DNA of 64,000 nt from Roseburia sp. AF12-17LB (GCF_003479605.1 NZ_QUHR01000002.1:1-64000), one strand, 5' to 3'; shown: positions 44,304-53,726, counted from the stretch's first letter. The notes: generated by a model from the sequence alone, not told the origin. Numbers and translations: made by a program.

Positions 44304-45722
44304 ATGTCAGAAGAAATGAAAAAACCTTTAAAAATTACAGAAACTGTTCTTCGTGATGCACATCAGTCTCTGATTGCAACCAGAATGACAACAGAACAGA
44401 TGCTTCCAATTATCCCGAAAATGGATGAAGTTGGATATTATGCAGTAGAGTGCTGGGGTGGAGCAACATTTGATGCCTGCCTTCGTTTCTTAAAGGAAGA
44501 TCCATGGGAGAGACTTCGTAAATTAAGAGATGGATTTAAGAAAACTAAACTTCAGATGCTGTTTCGTGGACAGAATATCTTAGGATATCGTCCATATGCA
44601 GATGATGTGGTTGAGTATTTCGTACAGAAATCTATTGCAAACGGAATTGATATTATCCGTATTTTTGACTGCTTAAATGATGTTCGTAACCTTCAGACAG
44701 CAGTAACAGCATGTAACAAAGAAAAAGGACATGCTCAGGTTGCATTATCCTATACATTAGGAGATGCTTATACCTTGGATTACTGGATGGAAATGGCAAA
44801 GAGAGTAGAAGACATGGGTGCTGATTCCTTATGTATTAAGGATATGGCAGGACTTTTAGTTCCTCAGAAAGCAACCGAACTGATTCAGGCTCTGAAATCT
44901 TCAACCAGCCTTCCAATCGAACTGCATACACATTATACTTCCGGTGTAGCTTCCATGACATACATGAAAGCTGTAGAAGCTGGATGTGATATTATCGATA
45001 CTGCAATGTCACCATTTGCACTTGGTACCAGCCAGCCTGCAACCGAAGTTATGGTAGAAGCATTCAAGGGAACACAGTATGATACCGGTCTTGACCAGAA
45101 CAAACTGGCTGAAATCGCTGATTACTTCCGCCCAATGCGTGAGGAAGCATTAGACAGCGGTCTGATGAATCCAAAGGTACTTGGTGTTAATATCAAGACT
45201 TTATTATATCAGGTACCGGGTGGAATGTTATCCAACCTGATTTCCCAGTTAAAAGAGCAGGGACAGGAAGATAAATACGAAGAAGTACTGGCTGAAGTAC
45301 CTCGTGTTCGTAAAGACCTTGGTGAGCCACCACTTGTTACACCTTCTTCCCAGATTGTTGGTACACAGGCTGTATTTAACGTATTAATGGGTGAGCGTTA
45401 CAAAGTTGCTACCAAAGAGACCAAGGATATTCTTCTTGGAAAATATGGTCAGACTGTAAAACCTTTCAATCCGGAAGTTGTGGATAAGGTTCTCGGTGCT
45501 GACAAAGATAAGGCAATTACCTGCCGTCCGGCAGACTTACTTGAGCCTGAATTAGATAAGATTGAAGCTGAAATGAAACAGTACAAACAGCAGGATGAAG
45601 ATGTATTATCCTATGCATTATTCCCACAGGTTGCTACTGAGTTCTTCAAATATCGTCAGGCACAGCAGACGAAAGTTGATACAACAATTGCAGATACAAA
45701 GAACGGAGCATATCCGGTATAG
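44304..45722 (+). CDS. oadA: pyruvate/oxaloacetate carboxyltransferase (OadA-like)
   Basis: The 472-residue protein has the TIM-barrel carboxyltransferase of OadA, transcarboxylase 5S and pyruvate carboxylase: ITETVLRDAHQSLIATRMTT at the start, WGGATFDACLRFLKEDPW, and the metal ligands in IELHTHYTSG. The C-terminal PYC-OADA domain is present, but the biotin domain of longer OadA proteins is missing; the separate biotin carrier supplies it. The ATG at 44304 follows GGAGGATAG. A terminator lies 32 bases after the stop. It probably converts oxaloacetate to pyruvate, or the reverse, using the shared biotin carrier. Confidence 0.93.
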   Translation: MSEEMKKPLKITETVLRDAHQSLIATRMTTEQMLPIIPKMDEVGYYAVECWGGATFDACLRFLKEDPWERLRKLRDGFKKTKLQMLFRGQNILGYRPYADDVVEYFVQKSIANGIDIIRIFDCLNDVRNLQTAVTACNKEKGHAQVALSYTLGDAYTLDYWMEMAKRVEDMGADSLCIKDMAGLLVPQKATELIQALKSSTSLPIELHTHYTSGVASMTYMKAVEAGCDIIDTAMSPFALGTSQPATEVMVEAFKGTQYDTGLDQNKLAEIADYFRPMREEALDSGLMNPKVLGVNIKTLLYQVPGGMLSNLISQLKEQGQEDKYEEVLAEVPRVRKDLGEPPLVTPSSQIVGTQAVFNVLMGERYKVATKETKDILLGKYGQTVKPFNPEVVDKVLGADKDKAITCRPADLLEPELDKIEAEMKQYKQQDEDVLSYALFPQVATEFFKYRQAQQTKVDTTIADTKNGAYPV

Positions 45723-45754
45723 GGTACCTTGCTATCTATAGCAGTAAAGAAGCG

Positions 45755-45785
45755 GCTACAGACAAATATGTCTGTAGCTGTTTTC
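45755..45785 (+). terminator. terminator of the decarboxylase operon
   Basis: GCTACAGACA at 45755-45764 pairs perfectly with TGTCTGTAGC at 45769-45778 around AATA, followed by TGTTTTCCTTTT. Confidence 0.88.
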
Positions 45786-45962
45786 CTTTTGATGGGTATA
45801 ATGGAATATCAGAATTACATAAAAATTCTATGGACAAGAGGACAAAAGATTGCTATGATGAAGTCATGATTTGTCATGGGGTAGACAATTTTAATTGCAA
45901 AGCATTTGAAAATATTGTGGCAGTTCTTTCACGGTATTTTGAGAGGGAAAAGGTGAAGGACA

Positions 45963-46604
45963 ATGAAACTGTATGAATTGGGGACAGGGGAGCCGGTGCA
46001 GGTGCTGGTGAAAGTGGAGAATGCTTCAGCAGAATATGATAGTACAGTTGCTTTTGGAAAAGGAGGCATTTTATTAATCGAGCCAATACGTTATGATGGG
46101 AAAATTATTAACTTTTCCGGAGATAAGGTGCATATCAGTGTGATTTATATGGAAGATGGAATCAAACCGCTGATATGGGAGGGGTGCAGAATGCAGACCG
46201 TCCAGGCAGGAAAAGAAAAATATCACGCAATTGTATGTAAACGTGATGGAATGAGATGGAACCGCAGACAGGCATACCGCCAGTATCTGGGACTGGATGG
46301 AATGTTGTCCATTGACAGTACAAGAGCAAATTATTCTGTGATTGTAAAAGATATCAGTGCAACCGGAGTGTCCTTTGTGGGGGTGCCGGATATGAATTAT
46401 CTTTCCATGGGACCGTTTCATTTGACGTTTGAAGATAAAGCAAGCAGGCTTAAAGTGCAGTTATCCGGTATGGCTGTTCGTCAGGAGCCGGTAGATGAAA
46501 CGAAAGTGATTGTAGGATGTACGGTAAAGCAGGCAAATCTCGACTTGGGGACTTATGTCGCCTCCAAGCAGAAGCAGGAAATTGCCAGACGACATGGAAA
46601 CTGA
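45963..46604 (+). CDS. PilZ-domain protein (probable c-di-GMP receptor)
   Basis: The 213-residue protein has an N-terminal YcgR-like domain (about 1-90) and a C-terminal PilZ domain. The c-di-GMP-binding motif is seen as RRQAYR near residue 100 and DISATGVSF near residue 135, matching RxxxR and D/NxSxxG. It should bind cyclic di-GMP and change its contacts with a partner, in motile species the flagellar motor. The start has AGGTGAAGG nearby. No flagellar genes are adjacent; a lone cheR gene is 5 kb downstream. Confidence 0.85.
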   Translation: MKLYELGTGEPVQVLVKVENASAEYDSTVAFGKGGILLIEPIRYDGKIINFSGDKVHISVIYMEDGIKPLIWEGCRMQTVQAGKEKYHAIVCKRDGMRWNRRQAYRQYLGLDGMLSIDSTRANYSVIVKDISATGVSFVGVPDMNYLSMGPFHLTFEDKASRLKVQLSGMAVRQEPVDETKVIVGCTVKQANLDLGTYVASKQKQEIARRHGN

Positions 46605-46677
46605 CGAAAATCCTGCAAAAAAATGTTAAAATGACATAAAAAATGCAAAATATTTGTAGAATCGAGAAGAAGGAACT

Positions 46678-47607
46678 ATGAATGGGAATACTAATGATTT
46701 GACCAGTCGAATCAACGAATGTTATGGAAGTTTAAGCAAAGGACAGAAAATATTAGCAACCTATATTACGGATAATTATGATAAGGCTGTATTTCTTACG
46801 GCAGCAAAAATGGGACAGGTAGTAGGTGTGAGCGAATCGACTGTAGTACGATTTGCTACACATTTAGGCTATAAGGGTTATCCGGAATTTCAGAAGGCTT
46901 TAGAGGAGATGGTTCGGAATAAGCTCAACTCCATTCAGCGTATGGAAGTGACTTATGGAAGAATCAGCCAGTCGCATATATTAGAAACGGTATTGCAGTC
47001 GGATCAGGAGAAAATTAAGGATACCTTGGAACATATTGATGAGCATGCTTTTGAACTGGCAGTAGATACCATTATCAAAGCAAAACATATTTATATTGTT
47101 GGAATACGAAGCTGCGCTCCACTGGCAGCTTTTATGGCGTTTTACTTTAATCTGATGTTTGAAAATGTGACATTGCTTCAGACCAATAATTCCAGTGAAT
47201 TATTTGAACAGATGGTGCGAATCAGTAAGGATGATGTCATTATCGGAATCAGTTTTCCAAGATATTCCATGCGTACCTTAAAGGCAATGGAATTTGCCAA
47301 TAACCGGAATGCAAAAGTAATTACATTAACAGATAGTGTGCATTCCCCAATGAATTTATATTCTTCCTGTAATCTGATTGCAAGAAGTGATATGGCATCT
47401 ATTGTGGATTCTCTGGTGGCACCGCTTAGTGTTATCAACGCACTGATTGTTGCTCTGTGTATGAAGAAGCAGGGTGAGGTTGCCAAGACATTGGAGACCC
47501 TGGAGGATATCTGGAATGAATACCAGGTATATGAAAATGATGAAATTAATTATATTGATGATAAAATCAAAATGAGATATGCCAAATTAGGAGATGCAGA
47601 TGAGTAA
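46678..47607 (+). CDS. MurR/RpiR-family transcriptional regulator
   Basis: The 309-residue protein has an N-terminal HTH_6 domain (about 5-80) with MGQVVGVSESTVVRFATHLG and a C-terminal SIS domain (about 125-265) that binds phosphosugars, with YIVGIRSCAPLAAFMAFYF. Family members control sugar-phosphate or amino-sugar genes. No such genes adjoin it, so the target is unknown. Its last bases overlap the next gene's start. Confidence 0.9.
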   Translation: MNGNTNDLTSRINECYGSLSKGQKILATYITDNYDKAVFLTAAKMGQVVGVSESTVVRFATHLGYKGYPEFQKALEEMVRNKLNSIQRMEVTYGRISQSHILETVLQSDQEKIKDTLEHIDEHAFELAVDTIIKAKHIYIVGIRSCAPLAAFMAFYFNLMFENVTLLQTNNSSELFEQMVRISKDDVIIGISFPRYSMRTLKAMEFANNRNAKVITLTDSVHSPMNLYSSCNLIARSDMASIVDSLVAPLSVINALIVALCMKKQGEVAKTLETLEDIWNEYQVYENDEINYIDDKIKMRYAKLGDADE

Positions 47608-48835
47608 GGTACTTGTAATCGGCGGTGGACCGGCGGGCTGTTTTGCGGCAATTGCTGCAGCAGAACAGGGACATCAGGTCGTATTGTTAGAACGCAATGA
47701 GAAAATCGGGAAAAAATTATTCATTACCGGAAAAGGAAGATGCAACCTTACCAATGCATGTGATACGGAAGAACTATTTTCAAACATTCCAAGGAATTCC
47801 AAGTTCTTATACAGCGCAATCTATTCTTATGACAATTTCCGGGTCATGGATTTCTTTGAACAGAATGGAACACCGGTAAAGGTGGAACGGGGAAACCGTG
47901 TATTTCCGGTATCAGACCATTCGTCGGATGTCATTGCAGCCTTAAAACGCTCCCTGGATGCACATAAAGTAAAGATTATGTATCATACAACGGTAGAAAA
48001 GCTTATGGTATCGGAGAATTGTGTACATGGAGTAATTACTGCAGAGGGAAAGAAAATGCCGGCAGATGCAGTAGTTATTGCAACAGGCGGCTGTTCTTAT
48101 GCATCTACCGGTTCTACCGGGGATGGTTATCGTTTCGCAGAAGCCTGCGGACATACCATAAAAACCTGCAGTCCATCCCTTGTGCCTTTTAACGCAGAAG
48201 AGGAATATGTCAAAGAATTGCAGGGGCTATCGTTGAAAAATGTAAAGGCGAGCATTTATCAGGGCAAAAAGCTTTTGTATGAAGCTTTTGGAGAAATGTT
48301 ATTTACCCATTTTGGCGTAAGTGGACCTCTGATGTTAAGCGCCAGCAGCGTGGTAAATGATGCGGTAAGAAAACAGCCGTTGCAATTATACATTGACTGG
48401 AAACCCGCACTTTCAGAAGAACAGTTAGATCACAGAATTTTAAGGGACTTTGAAGAGGCAAAGAACCGGCAGGTGATTCATGGAATTGAAAAATTATATC
48501 CGTCCAAATTCCTGCCGATTATTTTAAGACTTGCTAAGATTCCAGCAGAAAAGCGTGTCAATGAAGTAACCAAAGAGGAACGGCAGCGCCTGGTGGAACT
48601 GACAAAGAAGTTCCCGGTTACACTGACTGGTTTACGGGGCTTTTCGGAAGCCATTATTACAAAGGGCGGTGTTTCTGTAAAAGAAGTAAATCCATCGACC
48701 ATGGAATCAAAATTAACAAAGCATCTTTATTTTGCCGGAGAGGTATTGGATTTGGATGCATTTACCGGCGGCTTTAATCTGCAGATTGCCTGGTCTACCG
48801 GATATCTGGCAGGAAGCAGTATTGGAAATGAATAA
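47600..48835 (+). CDS. HI0933/YhiN-family FAD-dependent oxidoreductase
   Basis: The 411-residue flavoprotein starts with the FAD-binding KVLVIGGGPAGCFAAIAAAEQG and contains the family segments GKKLFITGKGRCNLTNAC and, at the end, FTGGFNLQIAWSTGYLAGSS. The biochemical function of this family is not settled. AGGAG six bases before the ATG at 47600 favours that start over the ATG at 47594. It overlaps the regulator gene by eight bases and precedes cmk by 36. Confidence 0.88.
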   Translation: MSKVLVIGGGPAGCFAAIAAAEQGHQVVLLERNEKIGKKLFITGKGRCNLTNACDTEELFSNIPRNSKFLYSAIYSYDNFRVMDFFEQNGTPVKVERGNRVFPVSDHSSDVIAALKRSLDAHKVKIMYHTTVEKLMVSENCVHGVITAEGKKMPADAVVIATGGCSYASTGSTGDGYRFAEACGHTIKTCSPSLVPFNAEEEYVKELQGLSLKNVKASIYQGKKLLYEAFGEMLFTHFGVSGPLMLSASSVVNDAVRKQPLQLYIDWKPALSEEQLDHRILRDFEEAKNRQVIHGIEKLYPSKFLPIILRLAKIPAEKRVNEVTKEERQRLVELTKKFPVTLTGLRGFSEAIITKGGVSVKEVNPSTMESKLTKHLYFAGEVLDLDAFTGGFNLQIAWSTGYLAGSSIGNE

Positions 48836-48871
48836 AGAGAATAAAAAAGCAGAAAAATCGGAGGATAAAAA

Positions 48872-49537
48872 ATGAGCTTTAATATAGCAATTGACGGACC
48901 GGCAGGAGCCGGAAAAAGCACTATAGCAAAACAGCTTGCAAAGGAACTTTCTTTTATATATGTAGATACAGGAGCCATGTATCGGAGTATGGCATTGTAT
49001 TTTATGAGAAATGGCATTGCAAAGGAAGATGAGGCAGCAATTTCAGATGCCTGTAAAACCGTGGAAGTATCTATTGCCTATGAGAACGGAGAACAGCAGG
49101 TGCTTTTAAACGGTGAGAATGTCAGCAAAGAAATCCGGAAAGAAGAAGTTGGAAAAATGGCATCTGCCACCAGTGTTTATAAGGAAGTCCGCACAAAACT
49201 GGTTGAATTACAGCAGAAGCTTGCAGCAGATAAAGATGTTATCATGGATGGAAGAGATATCGGAACCTGTGTGCTGCCGAATGCCCAGGTAAAGATTTAT
49301 CTTACTGCAAGTGTTGAAACAAGAGCCGAGAGAAGATATCAGGAATTGCAGGAAAAAGGTGCTGCCTGTGACTTGGAAGTGATTAAAAAAGATATTGCGG
49401 ACCGTGATTATCAGGATATGCATCGGGAAATTTCACCATTAAAGCAGGCAGAAGATGCCATTCTTGTAGATTCTTCGGATATGGGAATTGAAGAAGTGGT
49501 AGAAACCATCAAAAATATTTATAGGGAAAAATGTTAA
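48872..49537 (+). CDS. cmk: cytidylate kinase
   Basis: Cmk phosphorylates CMP and dCMP to the diphosphates. The 221-residue protein has the P-loop IAIDGPAGAGKSTIAKQLAK, YVDTGAMYRSMALY and DGRDIGTCVLPNAQVKIYL, all family marks. It is directly followed by ispH with one base between stop and start. The cmk-ispH-S1 order is common in Clostridia. Confidence 0.96.
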   Translation: MSFNIAIDGPAGAGKSTIAKQLAKELSFIYVDTGAMYRSMALYFMRNGIAKEDEAAISDACKTVEVSIAYENGEQQVLLNGENVSKEIRKEEVGKMASATSVYKEVRTKLVELQQKLAADKDVIMDGRDIGTCVLPNAQVKIYLTASVETRAERRYQELQEKGAACDLEVIKKDIADRDYQDMHREISPLKQAEDAILVDSSDMGIEEVVETIKNIYREKC

Positions 49538-49538
49538 T

Positions 49539-50417
49539 ATGAAAAATGTCAGAGTTGCAAAAAGTGCAGGTTTCTGCTTTGGCGTAAAGCGTGCAGTAGA
49601 TATGGTTTATGCACAGCTTGAAACAAACGATGAAACAAAGGATGGAATAAAAGACCCGATTTATACTTACGGACCGATTATTCATAATGAAGAAGTGGTA
49701 AAGGATTTAGAGGCAAAGGGCGTAACCGTAATCCATGATATTTCAGAAATAGAAGAATCAGAAAAAGGAACCATCGTCATCCGTTCCCATGGTGTAGGCG
49801 AAAAAATATATCAGACATTAGAAAATGCCGGTTACCATATCGTGGATGCCACCTGTCCTTTTGTAAAGAAGATACATCGTCATGTACGGGAATATGGAGA
49901 TGCCGGTTATCATGTTGTAATTATCGGAAATGCCAGCCATCCGGAGGTAGAAGGAATCCGTGGATGGGGAAATGAAGAGGAAATTACGGTAATTGGAACG
50001 AGGGAAGCAGCAGAAAATTTCCGGGTTTCAGCAGGAAAAAAGGTTTGTATCGTATCACAAACGACAATTAACTACAATAAATTTCAAGAATTAGTTGAAA
50101 TTATAAATAAAAAAGGTTATGATATAATTGTTTTAAATACAATCTGTAATGCAACGGAAGAGCGGCAGACCCAGTCGAGGGCTTTGGCAAAAGAAGTTGA
50201 AGCAATGATTGTGGTTGGTGGGAAGAGCAGTTCCAACACACAGAAGTTATTTGAAATATGTAAAAACGAATGTGCAAATACTTACTATATACAAACCATA
50301 GATGATTTGGATCCGGCAGTACTTCGGACCATTGATAACGTAGGTATTACCGCAGGGGCATCTACCCCAAATAAAATTATTGAGGAGGTTCAAAATAATG
50401 TCAGAAATGAGTTTTGA
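49539..50417 (+). CDS. ispH: 4-hydroxy-3-methylbut-2-enyl diphosphate reductase
   Basis: IspH makes isopentenyl and dimethylallyl diphosphate in the last step of the MEP isoprenoid pathway. The 292-residue protein carries the three cluster-binding cysteines in SAGFCFGVKRAVD (Cys13), VDATCPFVKK and LNTICNATEERQ, and the catalytic Glu in NTICNATEE-type context. It overlaps the S1-domain gene by 20 bases in a different frame. In many Clostridia the two proteins are fused in one chain; here they are separate. Confidence 0.96.
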   Translation: MKNVRVAKSAGFCFGVKRAVDMVYAQLETNDETKDGIKDPIYTYGPIIHNEEVVKDLEAKGVTVIHDISEIEESEKGTIVIRSHGVGEKIYQTLENAGYHIVDATCPFVKKIHRHVREYGDAGYHVVIIGNASHPEVEGIRGWGNEEEITVIGTREAAENFRVSAGKKVCIVSQTTINYNKFQELVEIINKKGYDIIVLNTICNATEERQTQSRALAKEVEAMIVVGGKSSSNTQKLFEICKNECANTYYIQTIDDLDPAVLRTIDNVGITAGASTPNKIIEEVQNNVRNEF

Positions 50418-51504
50418 ACAAATGTTGGAAGAATCTTTTAAAACAATAAGAAATGGAGAGGTAGTCGAAGGCGTCGTTATCGGTGTTAAGCCAGATGAGA
50501 TCATCCTTAATATTGGATATAAGTCAGACGGAATTATTACACGTAATGAATATACGAACGAAGCAAATGTAGACCTGACCACCGTTGTATCCGTAGGTGA
50601 CACTATGGAAGCCAAAGTTTTAAAGGTAAATGATGGAGAGGGACAGGTACTTCTTACTTACAAACGTCTTGCTGCTGAAAAAGGAAGCAAGCGTTTAGAG
50701 GAAGCATTCAACAATCAGGAAGTGCTTACCGCAAAGGTTACACAGGTATTATCCGGTGGATTAAGTGTTGTAGTTGACGAAGCAAGAGTATTTATTCCTG
50801 CAAGCCTTGTATCAGATACTTACGAGAAAGATTTATCTAAGTATGAAGGACAGGAAATTTCATTTGTAATCACTGAGTTCAACCCAAGAAAGAGAAGAAT
50901 TATTGGTGACAGAAAACAGCTTTTAGTAGCAGAGAAAGCTGAAAAACAGAAAGAACTCATGGAGAGAATCCATGTTGGTGATGTTGTAGAAGGTACAGTA
51001 AAGAACGTAACAGACTTTGGCGCATTCATCGACCTTGGTGGAGCAGACGGACTGTTACATATTTCTGAAATGTCCTGGGGACGTGTTGAAAGTCCTAAGA
51101 AAGTATTCAAAGTTGGCGATACTGTAAAAGTATTCATCAAAGATATCAATGAGAGTAAGATTGCACTGAGCATGAAATTTGAGGATGAGAATCCTTGGAA
51201 TAATGCTGCAGAGAAATATGCAGTAGGTAATGTGGTAACAGGTGTTGTTGCAAGAATGACAGACTTTGGTGCATTCGTAGAATTAGCTCCTGGAGTAGAT
51301 GCATTACTTCATGTATCCCAGATTTCTAGAGAGCATGTTGAGAAACCTTCTGATGTATTAAAAGTAGGTCAGGAAGTAGAAGCTAAAGTAGTTGACTTTA
51401 ATGAAGAAGACAAGAAAATCAGCTTAAGCATGAAAGCACTTCTGCCAGAAGAGGAAACAGATACAGAAGAAGTATATAGCGAAGAAGTTCCTACAGAAGA
51501 ATAA
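50398..51504 (+). CDS. S1 RNA-binding domain protein (ribosomal protein S1-like)
   Basis: The 368-residue protein has four S1 domains (about 19-90, 107-171, 190-258 and 277-345). The third and fourth are near canonical, with GDVVEGTVKNVTDFGAFIDL and VVTGVVARMTDFGAFVELAP. It ends in an acidic tail. It resembles Firmicute S1 homologues (YpfD type), which bind mRNA and may help translation, but the exact role is unclear. The ATG at 50398 has GAGGAGGT upstream, inside the end of ispH, so the two are coupled. Confidence 0.92.
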   Translation: MSEMSFEQMLEESFKTIRNGEVVEGVVIGVKPDEIILNIGYKSDGIITRNEYTNEANVDLTTVVSVGDTMEAKVLKVNDGEGQVLLTYKRLAAEKGSKRLEEAFNNQEVLTAKVTQVLSGGLSVVVDEARVFIPASLVSDTYEKDLSKYEGQEISFVITEFNPRKRRIIGDRKQLLVAEKAEKQKELMERIHVGDVVEGTVKNVTDFGAFIDLGGADGLLHISEMSWGRVESPKKVFKVGDTVKVFIKDINESKIALSMKFEDENPWNNAAEKYAVGNVVTGVVARMTDFGAFVELAPGVDALLHVSQISREHVEKPSDVLKVGQEVEAKVVDFNEEDKKISLSMKALLPEEETDTEEVYSEEVPTEE

Positions 51505-51524
51505 TAAGGTAGGAGGTAGCATAT

Positions 51525-52298
51525 ATGTTTGAAGGCTATGAAAAGTTTAAAAAAGATATATATGCAATGACCACGATTGACTTAAATGCTTACAAAGAGA
51601 AACAGATGCGTCGTAGGATTGACAGCCTTTTGGTAAAGAATAAGGCTCAGTCCTATGATGAGTATGTACATCTGCTTCATACAGATAAAGAGAAGTTTGA
51701 CCAGTTTATTAATTTCCTGACTATTAATGTTTCAGAATTTTACCGGAACCCGGAACAGTGGAAGTTTTTGGACGAAGAGGTTTTCCCGGCACTTATAAAA
51801 CAGTTTGGCAGCAATTTGAAAATCTGGAGTGCAGCGTGTTCTACCGGAGATGAGCCATACTCTCTTGTAATGGCTTTATCAAAGCATGTTCCGCTGAACC
51901 AGATACATATAATTGCTACTGATATTGATAAACAGGTACTTGAGAAAGCAAGAGTTGGACTTTATAACGAAAAGAGCATTGAATCTGTACCGGATGATTT
52001 GAAGCGTAAGTATTTTACACAGGTAGGAAAATCCTATAAGATTTCCGATGAAATCAAAAAGCATGTAGAATTTCGGGAACATAATCTTTTGCGGGATCCA
52101 TATCCATCAGGTTGCCATTTGATTGTCTGCAGAAATGTAGTAATTTATTTTACAGAAGAAGCAAAAGACGAGATTTATCGCAAGTTCTATGATTCTTTGG
52201 CAAAAGATGGAATGTTATTTATCGGAAGTACAGAGCAGATTATGAATTATCGTGAGTTGAATTTAAAAAGGCATCAGTCATTTTTCTTTCAGAAATAA
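51525..52298 (+). CDS. CheR-type chemoreceptor glutamate methyltransferase
   Basis: The 257-residue protein has the CheR N-terminal helical domain (about 5-70) and a SAM-binding methyltransferase domain with WSAACSTGDEPYSLVMAL near residue 105 and CRNVVIYFTEEAK near 205. CheR methylates glutamates of chemoreceptors. No other chemotaxis genes are within the window. It starts 20 bases after the S1 gene with TAGGAGG, and a terminator follows. Confidence 0.92.
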   Translation: MFEGYEKFKKDIYAMTTIDLNAYKEKQMRRRIDSLLVKNKAQSYDEYVHLLHTDKEKFDQFINFLTINVSEFYRNPEQWKFLDEEVFPALIKQFGSNLKIWSAACSTGDEPYSLVMALSKHVPLNQIHIIATDIDKQVLEKARVGLYNEKSIESVPDDLKRKYFTQVGKSYKISDEIKKHVEFREHNLLRDPYPSGCHLIVCRNVVIYFTEEAKDEIYRKFYDSLAKDGMLFIGSTEQIMNYRELNLKRHQSFFFQK

Positions 52299-52310
52299 TA
52301 ATGACATAGT

Positions 52311-52350
52311 AAAGACCTCGTTCTCAAAATTGGGAAAGAGGTCTTTTTTT
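52311..52350 (+). terminator. terminator after cheR
   Basis: AAAGACCTC at 52311-52319 pairs with GAGGTCTTT at 52338-52346, followed by further T to 52350. Confidence 0.85.
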
Positions 52351-52370
52351 ACAGGAAATTGCTTTCCTGT
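52351..52370. repeat. perfect hairpin between convergent genes
   Basis: ACAGGAAA and TTTCCTGT form a perfect 8-bp stem around TTGC, flanked by a T-run on the left and an A-rich run on the right. The whole is nearly symmetrical and could add to termination in both directions. Confidence 0.5.
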
Positions 52371-52375
52371 AAAGT

Positions 52376-52412
52376 AAAAAAAACGCTCCGCGAGGATGCA
52401 CACTGCGGCGTA
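52376..52412 (-). terminator. terminator of the YprB-like gene
   Basis: On the - strand an imperfect GC-rich hairpin (ACGCCGC paired with GCGG and CGT across a bulge) is followed by eight T. It lies 12 bases beyond the stop codon. Confidence 0.65.
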
Positions 52413-52423
52413 TAATGTAGGTA

Positions 52424-53530
52424 TCACTTAATTTTCTTGTTTTTTATAGCTTCTAACAAGTGGTTTACATAACTATGAATAAGCTCCGGAGATGAAAGAA
52501 ATTTTTCCGTAAGTTCAAAGTAAGATATTTTTTCCTTATAGTCGTGTTTAAAAGAAGGAGAAATAAGCTCTTCGTACTGTGGAAGAAAGCTTCCTTCATG
52601 CCGGGTATAGCAGGTGGCAGCGGTAGCCTGTCTGCGGTGTTCTTTATCGACATATGATGCTACACTTTTGTGCATTGCAGTATCTTCAGCCGGAAGATAA
52701 TAATAATCCTTATAATTTGGAAAGAAATATTTCAGGGCATCCTCTTCTAAACGGACGGAGAGGGTGCATTTTTTGCCCTTTGCATAGAAATAAACAGAAC
52801 CTATGCGGCAGGAAATATGCTTTGGAAATGGAAATTCCGGCTCAATAGAAAGAATCAGTTCTTTCTTTTCCTGTTGCTTATAATCTGTATATTCAGAAAC
52901 AGAAGCACTGCAGGATAAATACTGTCCGTAAAACAGATGGACATAGGATAAGACGGGAAGTAATGCAGGCATATCCAGAACATCTTCGTAGTTGTGGAGC
53001 AGAAGAATTTCCAATTTATCCGGACGTGGTTCCTTGGTATACGAATGATAGATCTCAATCAATTCACCGCCGGAATATAAGTCATCCCTGCCAATACCAA
53101 GAAAAGCTTCGATGGTCTTCTGCTTGTAATTTGGCAGCTGGAGAATATGCTTTATCTGGGAAATGGATTTGAAAATATCCACATAAGTAAAATCAGCAAA
53201 GTGCTCGTTACATTCATAAGTATTGCATTTTGCTTTCAGATAAGGAATATCAAAGCCGATTCCATTGAAAGTGATAATTGTATCAAAACCGTCTAATAGC
53301 AAAAGAAACTGCTCAAGTACTTCTTTTTCTTCTTCCGGTGTTTCGGCAAAAAACTGTTTGATATAAAGCATCTGTTCTATATGATAGGCACATCCAATCA
53401 GATAAAGACTGGTATGAGCCGGGGAAAATCCGGTAGTTTCGATATCGAAAAAGACAGAGGAAGCAGTGAATATTTCCTCATCTAAATTCGAAGCCGGACT
53501 ATATGGAATTTCATGTACAATTGTTTTCAT
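52424..53530 (-). CDS. YprB-like ribonuclease H-fold exonuclease domain protein
   Basis: The 368-residue protein has a DEDD-type exonuclease domain (about 25-200): FFDIETTGFSPAHTSLYLIG (DxE motif), IITFNGIGFDIPYLKAKC and LLHNYEDVLDMPALLPV with the final Asp. This matches YprB, a Firmicute protein of unknown role; the substrate (DNA or RNA) is not established. The C-terminal 150 residues have no recognised motif. An AGGAGGG site precedes the start. It is transcribed convergently with cheR and divergently from the rnf operon. Confidence 0.85.
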   Translation of the reverse strand: MKTIVHEIPYSPASNLDEEIFTASSVFFDIETTGFSPAHTSLYLIGCAYHIEQMLYIKQFFAETPEEEKEVLEQFLLLLDGFDTIITFNGIGFDIPYLKAKCNTYECNEHFADFTYVDIFKSISQIKHILQLPNYKQKTIEAFLGIGRDDLYSGGELIEIYHSYTKEPRPDKLEILLLHNYEDVLDMPALLPVLSYVHLFYGQYLSCSASVSEYTDYKQQEKKELILSIEPEFPFPKHISCRIGSVYFYAKGKKCTLSVRLEEDALKYFFPNYKDYYYLPAEDTAMHKSVASYVDKEHRRQATAATCYTRHEGSFLPQYEELISPSFKHDYKEKISYFELTEKFLSSPELIHSYVNHLLEAIKNKKIK

Positions 53531-53633
53531 ATCTGCCCTCCTGTCATTTTTTTATTATACACGATGTATGGTCAAAAAGTAATCATTCCTTGTTAAAAAT
53601 CGACAAAAATATTGAGAAAAAATCTTTTTAGTG

Positions 53634-53662
53634 TGTCAAAAAATTCTAATTTGTGTTATAAT
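53634..53662 (+). promoter_or_regulatory. promoter of the rnf operon
   Basis: TATAAT at 53657-53662 is preceded by TGT (extended -10). The -35 region TGTCAA at 53634-53639 is weak. The leader is about 60 bases. Confidence 0.65.
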
Positions 53663-53726
53663 ACATTTTATGTTAAATGCATTGCATATGCAGTGTAATA
53701 CTATCATAGAAAGAGGGGCACATAAG

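Noticed and set aside
45963..52298. Chemotaxis or flagellar cluster
   Set aside because: Only a PilZ protein and a lone CheR are present, with unrelated housekeeping genes between. There are no flagellar or other che genes.
53631..53726. Extended N-terminus of RnfC
   Set aside because: It overlaps the -10 region TATAAT and lacks a ribosome site.
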